64,000 nt of DNA. Source: Hymenopus coronatus (Eukaryota > Arthropoda > Insecta > Mantodea > Hymenopodidae). The stretch lies in the NCBI GenBank assembly GCA_030762935.1, contig CM060884.1, positions 73,783,196-73,847,195 on the forward strand, given 5' to 3'. Below the pieces are notes generated by a model. It was not told the origin of the DNA and did not search any database. It saw nothing but the letters and a program-made list of their open reading frames with translations. The position numbers and the translations under genes were made by a program. Position 1 is the first letter of the stretch. Every line of letters begins with the position of its first letter. Positions 10,451-21,944 of this stretch are shown here, in pieces.

Positions 10451-11432
10451 ACACATACGAATCATAGATAAATACACGTGGAGCAGTAGAAACCAAATGC
10501 CGAACCTTAATACACTTTGTGAACTAAGTACAGGACAAAATAATAAAGCTCACTGGTAATAACATAGCTACACGATATCACCGTCAGCTCAATACTGCAC
10601 TTTTAGAGTAGAGAAAAACAAGTCAGCACCGTGATCTTGTGCACAGCAGCTATGTGTTATGTTTTCGTGTGCGCAGTGGTTCGGATGTTTTTGGGGTCTC
10701 ACGGTATGGAGAACATTTGAATAAGTAATTTTCGACTTTTGAACCAATTGTAGTATAATTTTTATTCCCTGTGGCGCTTAACATCTTAAAGATTAGTATT
10801 TAATTTTGTATATTTTATAATAGAAAAGGTGAACAGATTCAGTTTGAAGGTTCTAATCAAGAGTCAAAGATTGAAGGTGTTAGTGGTGAAGGGAGGTTTC
10901 GGGAGTGCAGTTGTTACGAAGTGGAGCTGCTATACATAGTCAATCTACACATACGAATCATAAATAAATGCATGCTGTGCAGTAGAAAACAAATGCTGAG
11001 CCATAATACACTTTGTGACTATGTATAGGACAAAAAAAAAAAAAAAACACTGGTAATAGCTAAACAACACGATAACACCGCCAGTTCAATATTGCACTTT
11101 TAGAGTAGAGAAAAACAAGTCAGCACCGTGACCTTGTGTACAAAAGTTGTGTTATGTTTTCGTGTGAGCAGTGGAAAAACACCTCTCAGCGGTTCAGACG
11201 TTTTTGGGGTCCCGCTGTTTGTAGATAATGTGAATAAGTAATTTTAGACTTTTCAACCGTTTGTAGTCAAAGTTTTACTTATTAAAGGTTAGTATTTAAT
11301 GTTGTATATGTTTTAATAGAAAATGTGAACAGATTCAGTTTGTAGGTTCTCATTAAGAGTCAGTGATTGAGTGAGAGGGGGTGGGGGGGAGTACGATTGT
11401 TACGAAGTGGAGTTGCTACACATAGACCTACT
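10451..11432. repeat. Tandem duplication, two diverged units of about 490 bp
   Basis: Unit 1 is about 10451-10942 and unit 2 about 10947-11432. Both start ACACATACGAATCAT and end near GAAGTGGAGYTGCTAYACAT. The copies differ by substitutions and small indels, including an A16 run in unit 2. Unit 1 contains the right end of Tc1-T, and unit 2 repeats that end, so the duplication happened after Tc1-T arrived. Confidence 0.8.
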
Positions 11433-11847
11433 ACTTAGGATGACAAGCCTCAGGGAGAAGGCCAATGAAAGCTCTATGTGCGAAGGTGAGAGAGAGATAT
11501 CCAGAGAGGAAGAATGAAGGAGGTTCTTAAAGTTTCAAGAAGGGTGTGAGAAACGGCCAAATGCTGAGAGAAGTAGAAAAAGAAACGCTGAAGGGTATAA
11601 ACGTGATGTGGAAGAAAAATCTGTGCAAGAGTTCCAAGATTTCGAGCCCCGTCCGTCACAAGAAAGAACTAAGAAAAGGTTCTCTATACTTCTCGTGCTG
11701 CTACAACTTAGAAATAGTTCACAAGGTTCTTTCAAGTCTTCGTAGATCCTAGGGCTACACGATTTATTATGTATAACTGAAATGTCATGAAAATTCAGCT
11801 AAACAGACTTTTTAATTTTAATTTCATTAAATAATTTAAACATTCCT
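11433..11847. other. Unassigned 415-bp stretch
   Basis: Short open frames occur on both strands over 11474-11752 but share no recognisable domain. Nothing else is seen. Confidence 0.4.
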
Positions 11848-12695
11848 CTACATCTTTACAATAAATTATAGTTAAAAAGCTTATGCTTCTATTTACTTTA
11901 TGTTAATTGAAAAAAATGAGTCTTATTACTTACTTCCTTGTGAGTAGAAGCGAAATAAGAGAGTAGCATAGGTTAAAGTGAAAGACAAAAGCTGGTTGCT
12001 ATGTGACTGAAGTTCCTTTGTTTGTATGGACACGAGTTGACAAATTCCTGTATGAGAAAAGTATAAGTTTTTTTAAAGCTGAAACCAATAACAAGGAATA
12101 TCTCAAAACCAATCAACTCCACGAAAAAAATGTATGTTACAGAAATTGTGAGTTTTAACGTGCTCTACATTTTTTGTGGGATAAGTTTTTGTCTATCTCT
12201 TACGGTTTAGCAGTTACACAATATTCCGTAAAATTGACCAAGAATAAAGTAGTCTTCAGAGACTATTCCCAGATAATTCAAGACATGCATTTTATTTGTC
12301 AGGTAAATATGTTGAATATAACAGAATTAATCACAATGGTTACAGCCATTTTTAAGAAAATCAAAATGTTCGAAAAAACTCCTTTTAAAGGGTAGTTGGG
12401 GGCGGGGGAATTTTCTTGAAAATCTTCGTGTCGCATCCTTGAAAGATACCAAACTTAAATACCAAGTTCGGTATTAAACGGTATTTTTGTTTTTAAGCTA
12501 TGCTGTCCACGGGCGCACACACACACCCACATACACACACTTACAAGCGAACCTTTTTCTCATAATTTTTTTTTTTTTTAGATTCAGGGGAACCCAAGAC
12601 ACATATTTCTTGTGAAATTTCGGTATTGAAATTTTGGGCGGAATGCAATACATTCTATATACACTATGTACATAGTACGTGTAGAGAAAGTAAAA
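11848..12695 (+). repeat. RepA copy, full length apart from the first bases
   Basis: Opens at CTCTACATCTTTACAATAAA, so the CTGATGTG terminus has been lost or has drifted. The terminal palindrome ACTATGTACATAGT and GTAGAGAAAGTAAAA are intact at 12662-12695. The CA tract is at 12516-12540. Confidence 0.85.
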
Positions 12696-12743
12696 AGGAT
12701 AATTGGTCTTCGGTTTACTTTCTCAGTAGTAGTATAGAAATAG

Positions 12744-12988
12744 TAAAAATGTATATGACAAATTGTGTGTTTTAACGTGCTCTAAATTTTCTGTGTGATA
12801 AGTTTTTATTCCATCTCTTACGGTTTAGCAGGTTTGTAAAATTCCGTAAAATTCATCCAGAATAAGAGTAGAAGAAGGATAGTTGGGGGGAGATTTTCTT
12901 GAATATCTTCTAGTCGCATCCATGGAAGATACCACACCTAAATATCAAGCATGGTTTTTAACGGTTTTTCGTTTTTGAGCTATGCTGT

Positions 12989-13030
<42 letters not shown>

Positions 13031-13188
13031 GCACAGAAGCATATACGGACATTTTTCTAAAAATATTTTTTTTATTCAGGAGATCTCAGAACATGTATTC
13101 CCGGTGAAATTTCGGGATCGAAATTTTGGGTGCATTACAGTAGTACATTCTCTATTCACTATCACATAGTACGTGTAAAGGAAGTAAA
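12744..13188 (+). repeat. RepA 3' half
   Basis: Starts at the AAAAATGTATATGACA block. It carries an uninterrupted CA run at 12992-13026 and an eroded palindrome (CACTATCACATAGTACG). The open frame over the CA run is spurious. Confidence 0.8.
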
Positions 13189-13246
13189 AACTGATGAGCC
13201 ACGTTCATACGTCTTTCTCTACCTGCTCTTAAAACAAACTCAGCAC

Positions 13247-13890
13247 ACATATACACTGTACATAGTATTCCACCCAAAAATTTGACACGCAGATTTCACC
13301 GGAAATATATATTTTGGGAACCTCTGAGAAAAAAGAAGCATTTTAGAAACATGTCTATTAGTTGTGTGACTGTGGGCAGCATAGCTAAAAAAAAAAAGTC
13401 TTTTAATACCATACTTGGTATTTAAGTACAGTATCTTCTAAATATGCGACATAAATATGTTAAAAAAAATCCCCCACCTCAAACTACCCTTTACATGGAA
13501 CAATTTTCGAAAATTTTATTTTACTTAAAAAGGGCTCTAATACTTAAGATATTTACTTGTCCAATAAACTGTATATCTTAAATGTTCTGGGAATAGCCTC
13601 TAAGGACCTCTTTATTCTAAATGAATCTTGTATAACTGCTAACCAGTATGAGATACACAAAAACTTACTGCACAAGATATTTAGATCACAGTAAAACACA
13701 ATTTATATTATTTACATCTTTTTGTCGTGGAGTTGACCATTTTTGAGATATTCTTTGTTTTTAGTTTCAGCTTTGAAAAAGTTATGCTTTTCTTATACAG
13801 GAATTTGCAAATTCCTGTCCACAGAAACAAAGGAACTTCAGTCACATAATAACCAGTTTTTGACAATCACTGTAACCTATTGTACTCCCT
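13247..13890 (-). repeat. RepA copy, truncated at both ends
   Basis: Begins inside the palindrome (CACTGTACATAGTATTCC) and is stopped at the GTACTCCC block by the next copy in the same orientation, a head-to-tail junction. Confidence 0.8.
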
Positions 13891-14738
13891 TTTTACTTTC
13901 TCTATACTCACCATGTACATAGTGTATAGAGAATGTATTGCACTCCACCAAAAAATTCGATACCGAGATTTCACCGGAAATATATGTTTTAGGGTCCCCT
14001 GTATCCAAAAAAGGTATTTTCAGAAAAAGGTTCGTCCGTGTGTCCGTGTATCTGTGAACACGATACCTCAAAAACGAAAAGTCGGTAAAATACCAAACTT
14101 GGCATTTAAATTTAGTATCTTCCAGGGATGCGACACGGAAGTTTTGAGAAAAATACCCCCACCCCAAACTACCCTTTACATGGAACTTTTTTTGAAAATT
14201 TGGATTTTCTCAAAAATGGCTCTAACGACTTTGATTAAAATATCGTATGTTAAAGTTATTTACCTGACAAATAAAATTTATATTTTGAATTTTCTGGGAA
14301 TACCCTCTGAAGGCTACTTTATTCTGGATGAATTTTTCATAACTACTAAACCGTAAGAGATGGAAAAAATCTTAACCCACAAATAAAGTAGAGCACGTAA
14401 AAACACACACTTTATGTTATATACATTTTGTTCGTGGAGTTGATCGTTTTTGAGATATTCCTTTTTCTTGGTTTCATATTTGAAAAACTTATACTTTTCT
14501 CATACAGGAATTTGTCAACTGTTGTTAATAAAAACAAAGGAACATCAGTCACATAGCAACTAGCTTTTGGCTTTCACTTTAACCTATGGTACTCCCTTAT
14601 TTCGCTTCTACTTACAATATGGCAAGAAATAAGACTATTTCTGCTAATTAGCATGAAATAAATAAAAGATAAGCTTTTTAACAATAATTTGTTTCAGAGA
14701 TGTAGATAAAGTCATGTGAATGGAACACATTAGATTTT
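13891..14738 (-). repeat. RepA copy, full length
   Basis: TTTTACTTTCTCTATACTCA through an intact CATGTACATAGTGTATAG end to GGAACACATTAGATTTTT. It has little CA microsatellite, only GTCCGTGTGTCCGTG. The 158-codon frame 13880-14356 is open by chance, since other copies do not keep it open. Confidence 0.87.
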
Positions 14739-15202
14739 TAAAACATAAACCGTGTTTTACTTTGTAAAAGCCTGTTTTAGTGTCACTGGGGTAAGCTAAC
14801 TTTCCAGCAAAGGTTGAAATGTTTTACATGGAAAAGTACACATTAATGCACCCGCTGTTATGTATGTCAAATAATTGCACAAATATTTGGGAATATTTAG
14901 GCAAATGCATGAATCAGGTTTGTGCGCACATATAATATTGACTATAAAGCTTTCACCGCTCTCATTTGTTATAGAATTATTGCTGTTAGCTCTTCTGCAA
15001 TGACATTAGAATTGTTTGTTCTCATATTGAAATTTATTTTACCAACGATTTTATATTCATTTTGTTTCCTTCACATTATCAGATAAACCATATTTTGTGC
15101 TTTTTAACTGCTGAGGTGAATTAGTTTCCCAAAAACTGAAACTGTGATCGTAAAGCTAAGCCTTGCATATCAGATATTTAAACATCATAAATACTTATTA
15201 AA
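14739..15202. other. Unassigned 460-bp stretch
   Basis: AT-rich, with no open frame, repeat or RNA gene recognised. Confidence 0.4.
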
Positions 15203-15940
15203 AATCTGTCGCGTTACACTCACATGACTTTCTCTAGCTACTCTACAAACAAGCTTCTTACAAAAGATAATATTTCTTTCAGCACCAGCTAAACACTAGC
15301 AGAATTATATTACTTAGTTCCTTTAAGTAGAAGGGAACTATGGGAATGCACTGTGCTAAAGTGATAGTCAAGTGTTTTAAAAGTAGTCGTTATGCGATTG
15401 TCATTGCAAATCACTTCTTTGCTTGGCCAGGAATAGAACAAAAGAAAAACGACACTTCCGTATGAGAAGGATATAAGTACTTCACAATTGAAACCAATAA
15501 GAAGGAATACCTCGAAAACGGTAAGCTCCAGGAAAAAAAACTGTATATGACATAACCTGTGTATTTTAATACAATCTACATTTTTGTATAGTAAGTACTA
15601 GTCTATTTCTTACGGTTTACTAGTTATGACAAATTAAGGAAAATTCATCCATAGAATAAATAGGTCTTTAGAAACTATTCCCAGAAAATTCAAGATATGC
15701 ATTTTATTTGTAATAGATATGACTTAAGTATGTTGTATTTTTATCAAAATCGTTAAGGTCAGTTTTAAAAAAAACCAAATTTGCGAACATTTTTCCATGT
15801 AAAGTGTAGTTGGGTGCGGGGGGATTTTCTTGAAAATCTTCGTGTCACATCCTTGGAAGATATCCAACTTAAATACCAAGTTTGGTATTTAACCGTCCTT
15901 TCATTTTTGAGTTATGCTGTCCCGACTCACACACACACAA
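15203..15940 (+). repeat. RepA copy (variant 5' subfamily), ends at the microsatellite
   Basis: 5' end AATCTGTCGCGTTACACTC with the TAGCTACTCTACAAACAAGC block, which marks the second 5' subfamily. It ends in the CA tract (15928-15940), exactly where orientation reverses. Confidence 0.8.
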
Positions 15941-16379
15941 TATATATATTCAATTTTCTGGGAATACCATTTTTATTGTGGTTGAATTTTGCATAACGCA
16001 TAAACCGTAAGAGATACACAAAAACGTACTACACAGGAAATGTATAGTCATATGCAATTTTTTCGTGAGGTTCACCGATTCTGAGGTATTTCTTGTTATT
16101 TGCCTCAGATTTAAAATATAATTTTCTCATACAGCAATTTGTCAACTTGTGTCCATACAAACAAAGGAACTCCAGTCAAATAACAACCAGCTTTTGATTA
16201 TCACTTTAACCTATGGTGCTCCCTTATTTCGCTTCTGCTTTCAAGGAAACAAGTACTAAGACCATTTCTTATAATTTTTTCTCGATTAGCATTAAATAAA
16301 TAGAGGAATAACATTTTTAACAATAATTTATTTTAGAGATGTAGAGAAAGTCATGTGAATGGAAGACATCAGATTTTTT
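15941..16379 (-). repeat. RepA 5' half, inverted relative to the preceding copy
   Basis: TATATTCAATTTTCTGGGAAT to GGAAGACATCAGATTTTT. With the preceding copy it makes a fold-back hinged on the microsatellite, the mirror arrangement of 4746-5474. Confidence 0.8.
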
Positions 16380-17020
16380 TATATATGACTCGATACTCAG
16401 ATGTTTAACGTTTTGGGGGAACTTCACGGGTCTTATTACACAGTTCAGGTGATTGTTGAAGTCTGTGATTTCAAGAGTTGAACGACGTGTTCATTTGCCT
16501 CTCATGTGTTTTATCCTTGTCTATTTCATTAACAAGCTTCTCAGTGAAATGAAACTCCGCACATCGCTTGTCTTAGCATATATATTGTAAATGTACTTAA
16601 GCCTGACGGTCGGGAGAGGCGAATAAAGTGTATTTTCTGAGCAGACCAAGATATTTGAAGAACAGAGACCGTAAATCTCGAGAAAACACGAAATGCGAAT
16701 CGCTCTCCGAGAAAAGAATAGAGAGGAAAATAAAGAAAAACAAGATAAAAGCCAAAGGAGACGAAAAGTTTTCTTTCAGAGTGTGAGAATGAACACAGTC
16801 GTGTTTGTGTGTTTTTCTGCTCAGGCCTAATTTGCCTGCGTAGCCTTTCAAAACAATTTACTTGCATGCTGTGTATTTTAGATAATATCAAAGAGCATAT
16901 ACTATCGTTGATATAAATACGTAATACACAATAGTATTTATAAACAAATGGCAACAAGTAAATGTTAAACGTACTCATACACGTCTTATAATGTCGGAAA
17001 CATTGCCGAGTGCATTATCA
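16380..17020. other. Unassigned 640-bp stretch
   Basis: A 145-codon minus frame (16541-16978) is the longest here, but its composition is not gene-like (many Phe/Ile/Ser, no domain). I do not call it a gene. Confidence 0.4.
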
Positions 17021-17083
17021 ATGTCATCGCCTGCGGTGCCACAGCAATAAAAGCCGGCGTTAAACAGTATAAAATAAATAAAA
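17021..17083 (+). mobile_element. SINE-B 3' tail
   Basis: GTCATCGCCTGCGGTGCCAC, then AAAAGCCGGCGTTAAACAGT and an A-rich end. The 5' truncation and direct abutment to a RepA start suggest that RepA inserted at its A-tail, or the reverse. Confidence 0.65.
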
Positions 17084-17915
17084 AACCTGATGTGTTCCAT
17101 TTATATGACTTTCTCTACTTCTCTGCAAAAAAATATTATTAAAAAGCTTAAGCTTCTATTTACTTCATACTAATCGATAAAAAGTTAGCAGAAATAGTCT
17201 TATTACCTACTTTCTTGTAAGCAGAAGCGAAATAAGGGAGTACCATAGGTTAAAGTGATAGTCAAAAGCTGTGGCTACGTGACTGAAGTTTCTTTGTTTG
17301 TATGGACACGAGTTGACAGATTCCTGTATGAGAAAAGTTTAGTTTTTCAAAGCTGAAGCCAAAAATAAGGAATATCTCAAAACCAATCAACTCCACGAAA
17401 AAAAGTATACAACATAAATTGTGTGTTTTAATGTGCTCTGCACTTTTTTGTGTGTTAAGTTTTTGTCCATCTCTTATGGTTTAGCAGTGATGCAAAATTC
17501 CGTAAAATTCACCCAAAATAAAGAAGTCTTCAGAGGCTATTCACAGAAAATTCAAGATATACGTTTTATTTTTCAGGTAAATGTCTTTAATATATAATAT
17601 GTTAATCAAAATCGTTAGTCATGTTTGAGAAAATCAAAATTTTCGAAAAAAGTTTCTTGTAAATGTTAGTTTGGAGTTAATTTTTTTTTCTCAAAAAATT
17701 CGTGTCGTATCCCTGGAAGATACTAAACTTAAATACCAAGTATGGTATTTTACCAACTTTTGAGTTATCGTGTTCACAGACACACGGACCTTTTTCTGCA
17801 AATACATTTTTTGGATACAGGAGACCCTAAAACATATATTTCCGGTGAAACTTCGGTATCGAAGTTTTTGGTGGAGTGCAATACCTTCCCTATACACTTT
17901 GTACATAGTACGCTA
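17084..17915 (+). repeat. RepA copy, full length to the palindrome
   Basis: AACCTGATGTGTTCC through to CACTTTGTACATAGTACG, then it meets an inverted copy whose own palindrome end faces it. Confidence 0.85.
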
Positions 17916-17916
17916 T

Positions 17917-18492
17917 ATTTTCACTTTATACGTATTATGTGTACTATACACAGAGAAGGTAGTGTAATGCACCCAAAATTTGGTACCGAGATTTCACCGG
18001 AAATACATGTTTTGGGAACCCCGAATCCAAAACAAAAGGATTTTTTAAAAAATATCTGTGTATGTGTCTGTGGAGCATAGCTCAAAAACGAAGAGACCAT
18101 TAAATATCAAACTTGATTCCAAGGATGCGACACGATGACTTTCAATAAAATCCCCCCCTCCCAACCACCTTTTACATAGAAAAAATTCGATTTTTTTTTT
18201 CAAAAATTGCGCTAATGTTTTTGATTAATATATCTTATATTTAAGATATTTATAATATCTTGAATTTTCTGGGAATAGTCTCGAACTGTCTCTTTATTCT
18301 GGATATATTTTGCATAACTGGTAAACCGCAAGAGATAGACAAACCTTAATACACAGAAAAGTAGATCTTCTTAAAGCACACAATTTATGAGACATGCACT
18401 TTCTCGTGGAGTTGGCCGTTTTCGAAATATTCCTTGTTATTTGTTTCAACTTCAAAGTAATTAGCTCTTCTCATACGAGAAAACTTGACAAC
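17917..18492 (-). repeat. RepA copy, 5'-truncated, palindrome ends facing
   Basis: TTTTCACTTTATACGTATTA to CTCATACGAGAAAACTTGAC. The neighbouring plus copy and this one are joined at their palindrome ends. The next minus copy cuts it off. Confidence 0.8.
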
Positions 18493-19273
18493 GTACTTTG
18501 TACACTGTGTATAGGGGAAGTATTGTATTGCACCCAAAAACTCGATGCTGAAATTTCACCGGAAGTACATGTTTTAGGAACCCCTAAATCCAAAAAAAAG
18601 AAAGGCATTTTCAGAAAAGTGTCCCTTCGTCTGTTTACCTACCTGTCTGTCTGTCTGTAGACAGTATAGCTCAAAAACGAAAAGACCGATTAGTGCCAGT
18701 TCAGTATCTTCAATGGATGGGACACCAAGATTTTCGAGAAAATCTCCCCCAACCCAAACTACCCTTTACATGGAAAATTTCCAGAAAATGTTGTCTTTCT
18801 CAAGAATGGCTCTAACGTTTATGATTAAGATATCGTATATTAAAGATATTTAAATGACAAATAAAATTTATAACTTGTATTTTCTGGGAATAACCTCTGA
18901 AGTCAACTTTATTCTGAATGAATTTTGTGAATCTTTGCATACCTCGTTAACCATACACAATTTATGTTATATGCATTTTTTCTTGCAGTTGTTCGTTTCT
19001 GAGATATTCCTTGTTATTGGTTTCAGCTTTAAAATATCTATACTTCTCTCATAGGGGAATTTATCACCTCCAGTCCAGCAACGAGCATTTATCTATCACT
19101 TTGTCCTATTGTACTCCCTTATTTTTCTTCTACTTACATGGAAGCAAGTAATATTACTATTTCTGCTAATTTCTTCTCGATTAGCATGAAGTAAATAGAA
19201 GCATAAGCTTTTTAGCAATAATTTGTTGCAGAGATGTAGAGAAAGTCATGTGAATGGAACACATCAGATTTAT
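18493..19273 (-). repeat. RepA copy, nearly full length
   Basis: Begins within the palindrome (CTTTGTACACTGTGTATAGG) and ends GGAACACATCAGATT. It carries a TCTG/GTCT microsatellite at 18629-18658 instead of CA. Confidence 0.85.
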
Positions 19274-19320
19274 TTTACTATAGCGTTAACCTCGTGTGTT
19301 ACCTTACAAGGAAACAAGTA

Positions 19321-19546
19321 ATATTACATTTTTGTCATTAATATGATGCAGATAAAAGAATAATTCTTTCTAAGAATAGTTTGATTGCAGAAGCGGTAGA
19401 GAGAAAGTCATGTGTATGGTACACATCAGATCTTTATCCTGGGATAAATAAAGAACGCTCACATAATCATACTTCATATTCTGTGTTTAGGTTTAAAGCT
19501 GCAAACGGTCTCTATAAGTTAAAATATGAAGTTTCGTCATAAGAAA
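19321..19546. repeat. Segmental duplicate S, copy 1
   Basis: A RepA 5' fragment (minus, variant subfamily) plus a non-RepA tail (ATCCTGGGATAAATAAAG to AATATGAAGTTTCGTC). The same combination recurs at 21945-22176, on the far side of a RepA copy and LINE-2. Confidence 0.7.
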
Positions 19547-20379
19547 AATCTGATGTGCTCCATTCACATGACTTTCTCTACATCTCTGCAACAACTGGTC
19601 GTTAAAAAGCTTAGGCTTCTATTTACTTCATGCTAATCACAAAAAATGAGCAGAAATATTCTTATTACTTGCTTCCTTGTAAGTGGGACGGAAATAAGGG
19701 AGTACCATAGGTTAAAGCGATAGTCAAAAGCTGGTTGCTATGTCATTAAAGTTCCTTTGTTTGTATGAACAGGAACTACAAACTCATGTATGAAAAAAGT
19801 ATGTTTTTCATAGCTGAAACAAAAACAAGGAATATCTTTAAAACGAGCAACTCCACGAAAAATATGATAATAACGTAAACTGTGTGTTTTAATGTGCTCT
19901 ACATTTTCTATACGGTACGTTTTTGTCCATCTCTTATGGTTTAGCAGTTATGCAAAAATCCGTAAAATTCATCCAGATTGAAGTTGTCTTCAGATGCTAT
20001 TCTCAGAAATTTCAAGATATACGTTTTATTTGTCAAGTAAATATCTTAAATATACGAACTTTAATCAAAACTGTTAGAGATATTTTAAGAAAATAAACAA
20101 TTTCAAATTTTTATACATGTAAAGGGTAGTTTGGTGTGGGGGATTTTCTTGAAAATCTTCATGTCGCATCCTTGGAAGATACTAAACCAAAATACCACGT
20201 TTGGTATTTAATGGACTTTTCGTTTTGAGCTATGCTACCCACAGATATTTTTCCTATAAAATGTCTTGTTTTTGGATACAGGGAGTCTCAAAACATGTGT
20301 TTCCGGTGAAATCTCGATATCGAATTTTGAGTGCATTATAATACCTTCTCTATACACTATGTACATAGTACATATAGAG
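19547..20379 (+). repeat. RepA copy, host of LINE-2
   Basis: AAAATCTGATGTGCTCC to the terminal palindrome (CTATGTACATAGTACATATAGAG). LINE-2 entered at 20379, and the last bases of RepA (GTACATATAGAGAAAGTAAA) resume at 21920-21939. Confidence 0.88.
20367..20379. repeat. LINE-2 target-site duplication (left)
   Basis: AGTACATATAGAG, identical to 21919-21931. Confidence 0.9.
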
Positions 20380-20571
20380 TATGATAATTGTGCTATTTGC
20401 AACAAACAAGATACACCCGAACACTTGCTGTTTGAATGTCCGCGACATGGTGAACAAATAACTCAATTACGAACTGAACTAACTGGGCACAAAATAACGG
20501 ACATATTAAGAAACAAAGACTTATATATCCACCTAGAGAAGTTAGCGAATATAATTAGTAAAATTTCCTGA
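20380..20571 (+). pseudogene. LINE-2 ORF2 C-terminal fragment with zinc finger
   Basis: Intact 63-codon tail YDNCAICNKQDTPEHLLFEC...ISKIS, then TGA. The C-x2-C-x7-H-x4-C pattern is the C-terminal finger of Jockey/I/R1-type ORF2 proteins, thought to help bind RNA or target DNA. The open frame starts upstream in RepA (20266) and is a chance fusion. No RT domain remains. Confidence 0.8.
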
Positions 20572-21044
20572 GAAGAGAGAATTGAACAAATGGAAATACC
20601 AACCCATGAACTAGCCAGAGACGAATTAAGAAGATCCGACAGAATTCGAAATCAGTAAACTTAAACTTATAACTGACACTCTGATAAAAACTTAAACACA
20701 GAAATATAAGCAAATACTATTGCAACTTAAATAACTATGAACCCAAGGGAGAAAATTTATAGGAAGAAGAGGAAGAATAAATAATGCAAACTAATTCTTA
20801 ATTGAGACTGGAGACTAATGGAAGATGGAGAGCCGAGCATAGTAGAAGGAGGCGAAGAAGAAGAAGCCGGTGTAGACCAGAGTGATAAGAGGGATGCAGA
20901 GGGCGTGTGAGAGCAGGAATGGTGGATTATGGGCTTCTGGCGGTGGACAGTACGAGGCAAGGGGAGATGATGTTGAGGAGGAAGTGTTAGTGAAGTGCTA
21001 AGTAGTGTTAAAAAATTAAATACAGTGAGTTTAGTGTGTAGTGT

Positions 21045-21484
21045 AAAAGATTAGGTATAATTAGTAACAGATATTAGCCAAGGGAAGTAAAAGATTAGGT
21101 ATAATTAGTAACAGACATTAGCCAAAGGAAGTAAAAGATTAGGTATAATTAGTAACAGATATTAGTCAAGGGAAGTAAAAGATTAGGTATAATTAGTAAC
21201 AGATATTAGCCAAGGGAAGTAAAAGATTAGGTATAATTAGTAACAGATATTAGCCAAGGGAAGTAAAAGATGAGGTATAATTAGTAACAGATATTAGCCA
21301 AGGGAAGTAAAAGGTTAGGTATAATTAGTAACAGATATTAGCCAAAGGAAGTAAAAGATTAGGTATAATTAGTAACAGATATTAGCCAAGGGAAGTAAAA
21401 GATTAGGTATAATTAGTAACAGATATTAGCCAAAGGAAGTAAAAGATTAGGTATAATTAGTAACAGATATTAGCCAAGGGAAGT
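21045..21484 (+). repeat. Minisatellite, ten 44-bp units in the LINE-2 3' UTR
   Basis: Unit AAAAGATTAGGTATAATTAG then TAACAGATATTAGCCAAGGG then AAGT. Exactly ten units occupy 440 bp, with only scattered single-base differences (for example AAAGG for AAGGG, GATGAGG for GATTAGG). There are no spacers between units. High identity suggests recent expansion, before or after insertion. Confidence 0.95.
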
Positions 21485-21918
21485 AAAAGACAATTTACTA
21501 CAGTTTACTACAATGTAAAGAAATTATTGTATAATATAATTATTTAGTTGCGCTGGCAACCAGTGCATATTCTGCTGGATACCAGTAGTATAGGATTAGC
21601 TTTTCATTTATCTAAATAATCTAGAGCATAGTTTTATGGGTAAATAGCTGGTTACCAGTTATTTGTGTTACTGGATTCCAGTAATTAATAATAGATGATT
21701 TAGTGTCAGTGAAAGTTGTTTTATGGTTGGAACTTATTTTATTTCAGTTTATATTAATTTGTTTTGCTTTAAATTAAATTTTGAGTTATTAGTATATAAG
21801 TATTATCTGTAAAATAATGATACATATCAATAATTTAAAAGTGGGAAATAAATTACAAAGTTCGCAATATACGTCCTGGTATAGGGAACAATATGCCAGG
21901 AGTTGTATTACAGAAAAA

Positions 21919-21931
21919 AGTACATATAGAG
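21919..21931. repeat. LINE-2 target-site duplication (right)
   Basis: AGTACATATAGAG. RepA resumes here. Confidence 0.9.
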
Positions 21932-21944
21932 AAAGTAAACAAAA

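Larger units (their letters stand above)
8432..10707 (-). mobile_element. Tc1-like DNA transposon (Tc1-T), host of nested mariner-B
   Basis: Imperfect terminal inverted repeats: TACCGGGTGATCTAAAAAGG continuing to TCCGAACCGGCTGCGC on the left (8432-8468), and the inverted counterpart on the right (about 10669-10707, with GCGCAGTGGTTCGGA). Without the nested mariner the element is about 1.0 kb. The coding remnant between the ends is of the Tc1/IS630 type common in insects and spiders, with a MDEAWF catalytic block. Confidence 0.7.
20380..21918 (+). mobile_element. LINE-2: 5'-truncated non-LTR retrotransposon, 1539 bp
   Basis: Bounded by a perfect 13-bp target duplication. It starts inside the ORF2 C-terminus, continues through a 3' UTR with ten 44-bp tandem repeats and a further 400 bp of AT-rich UTR, and ends TTGTATTACAGAAAAA with a very short A tail. 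The 5' truncation and target duplication indicate target-primed reverse transcription. Confidence 0.88.

Noticed and set aside
13880..14356. 158-codon plus-strand ORF
   Set aside because: It lies wholly in RepA antisense; sister copies have stops and indels, so there is no coding constraint.
16541..16978. 145-codon minus ORF as a host gene
   Set aside because: No domain, AT-driven composition, no splice or promoter context.
20266..20571. Single 101-codon gene
   Set aside because: A chance fusion: the first third is RepA 3' end and the rest is the LINE-2 C-terminus; the 13-bp target duplication marks the junction.
21045..21484. CRISPR-like array
   Set aside because: The 44-bp units are directly head-to-tail with no spacers, in a LINE 3' UTR of a eukaryotic genome.
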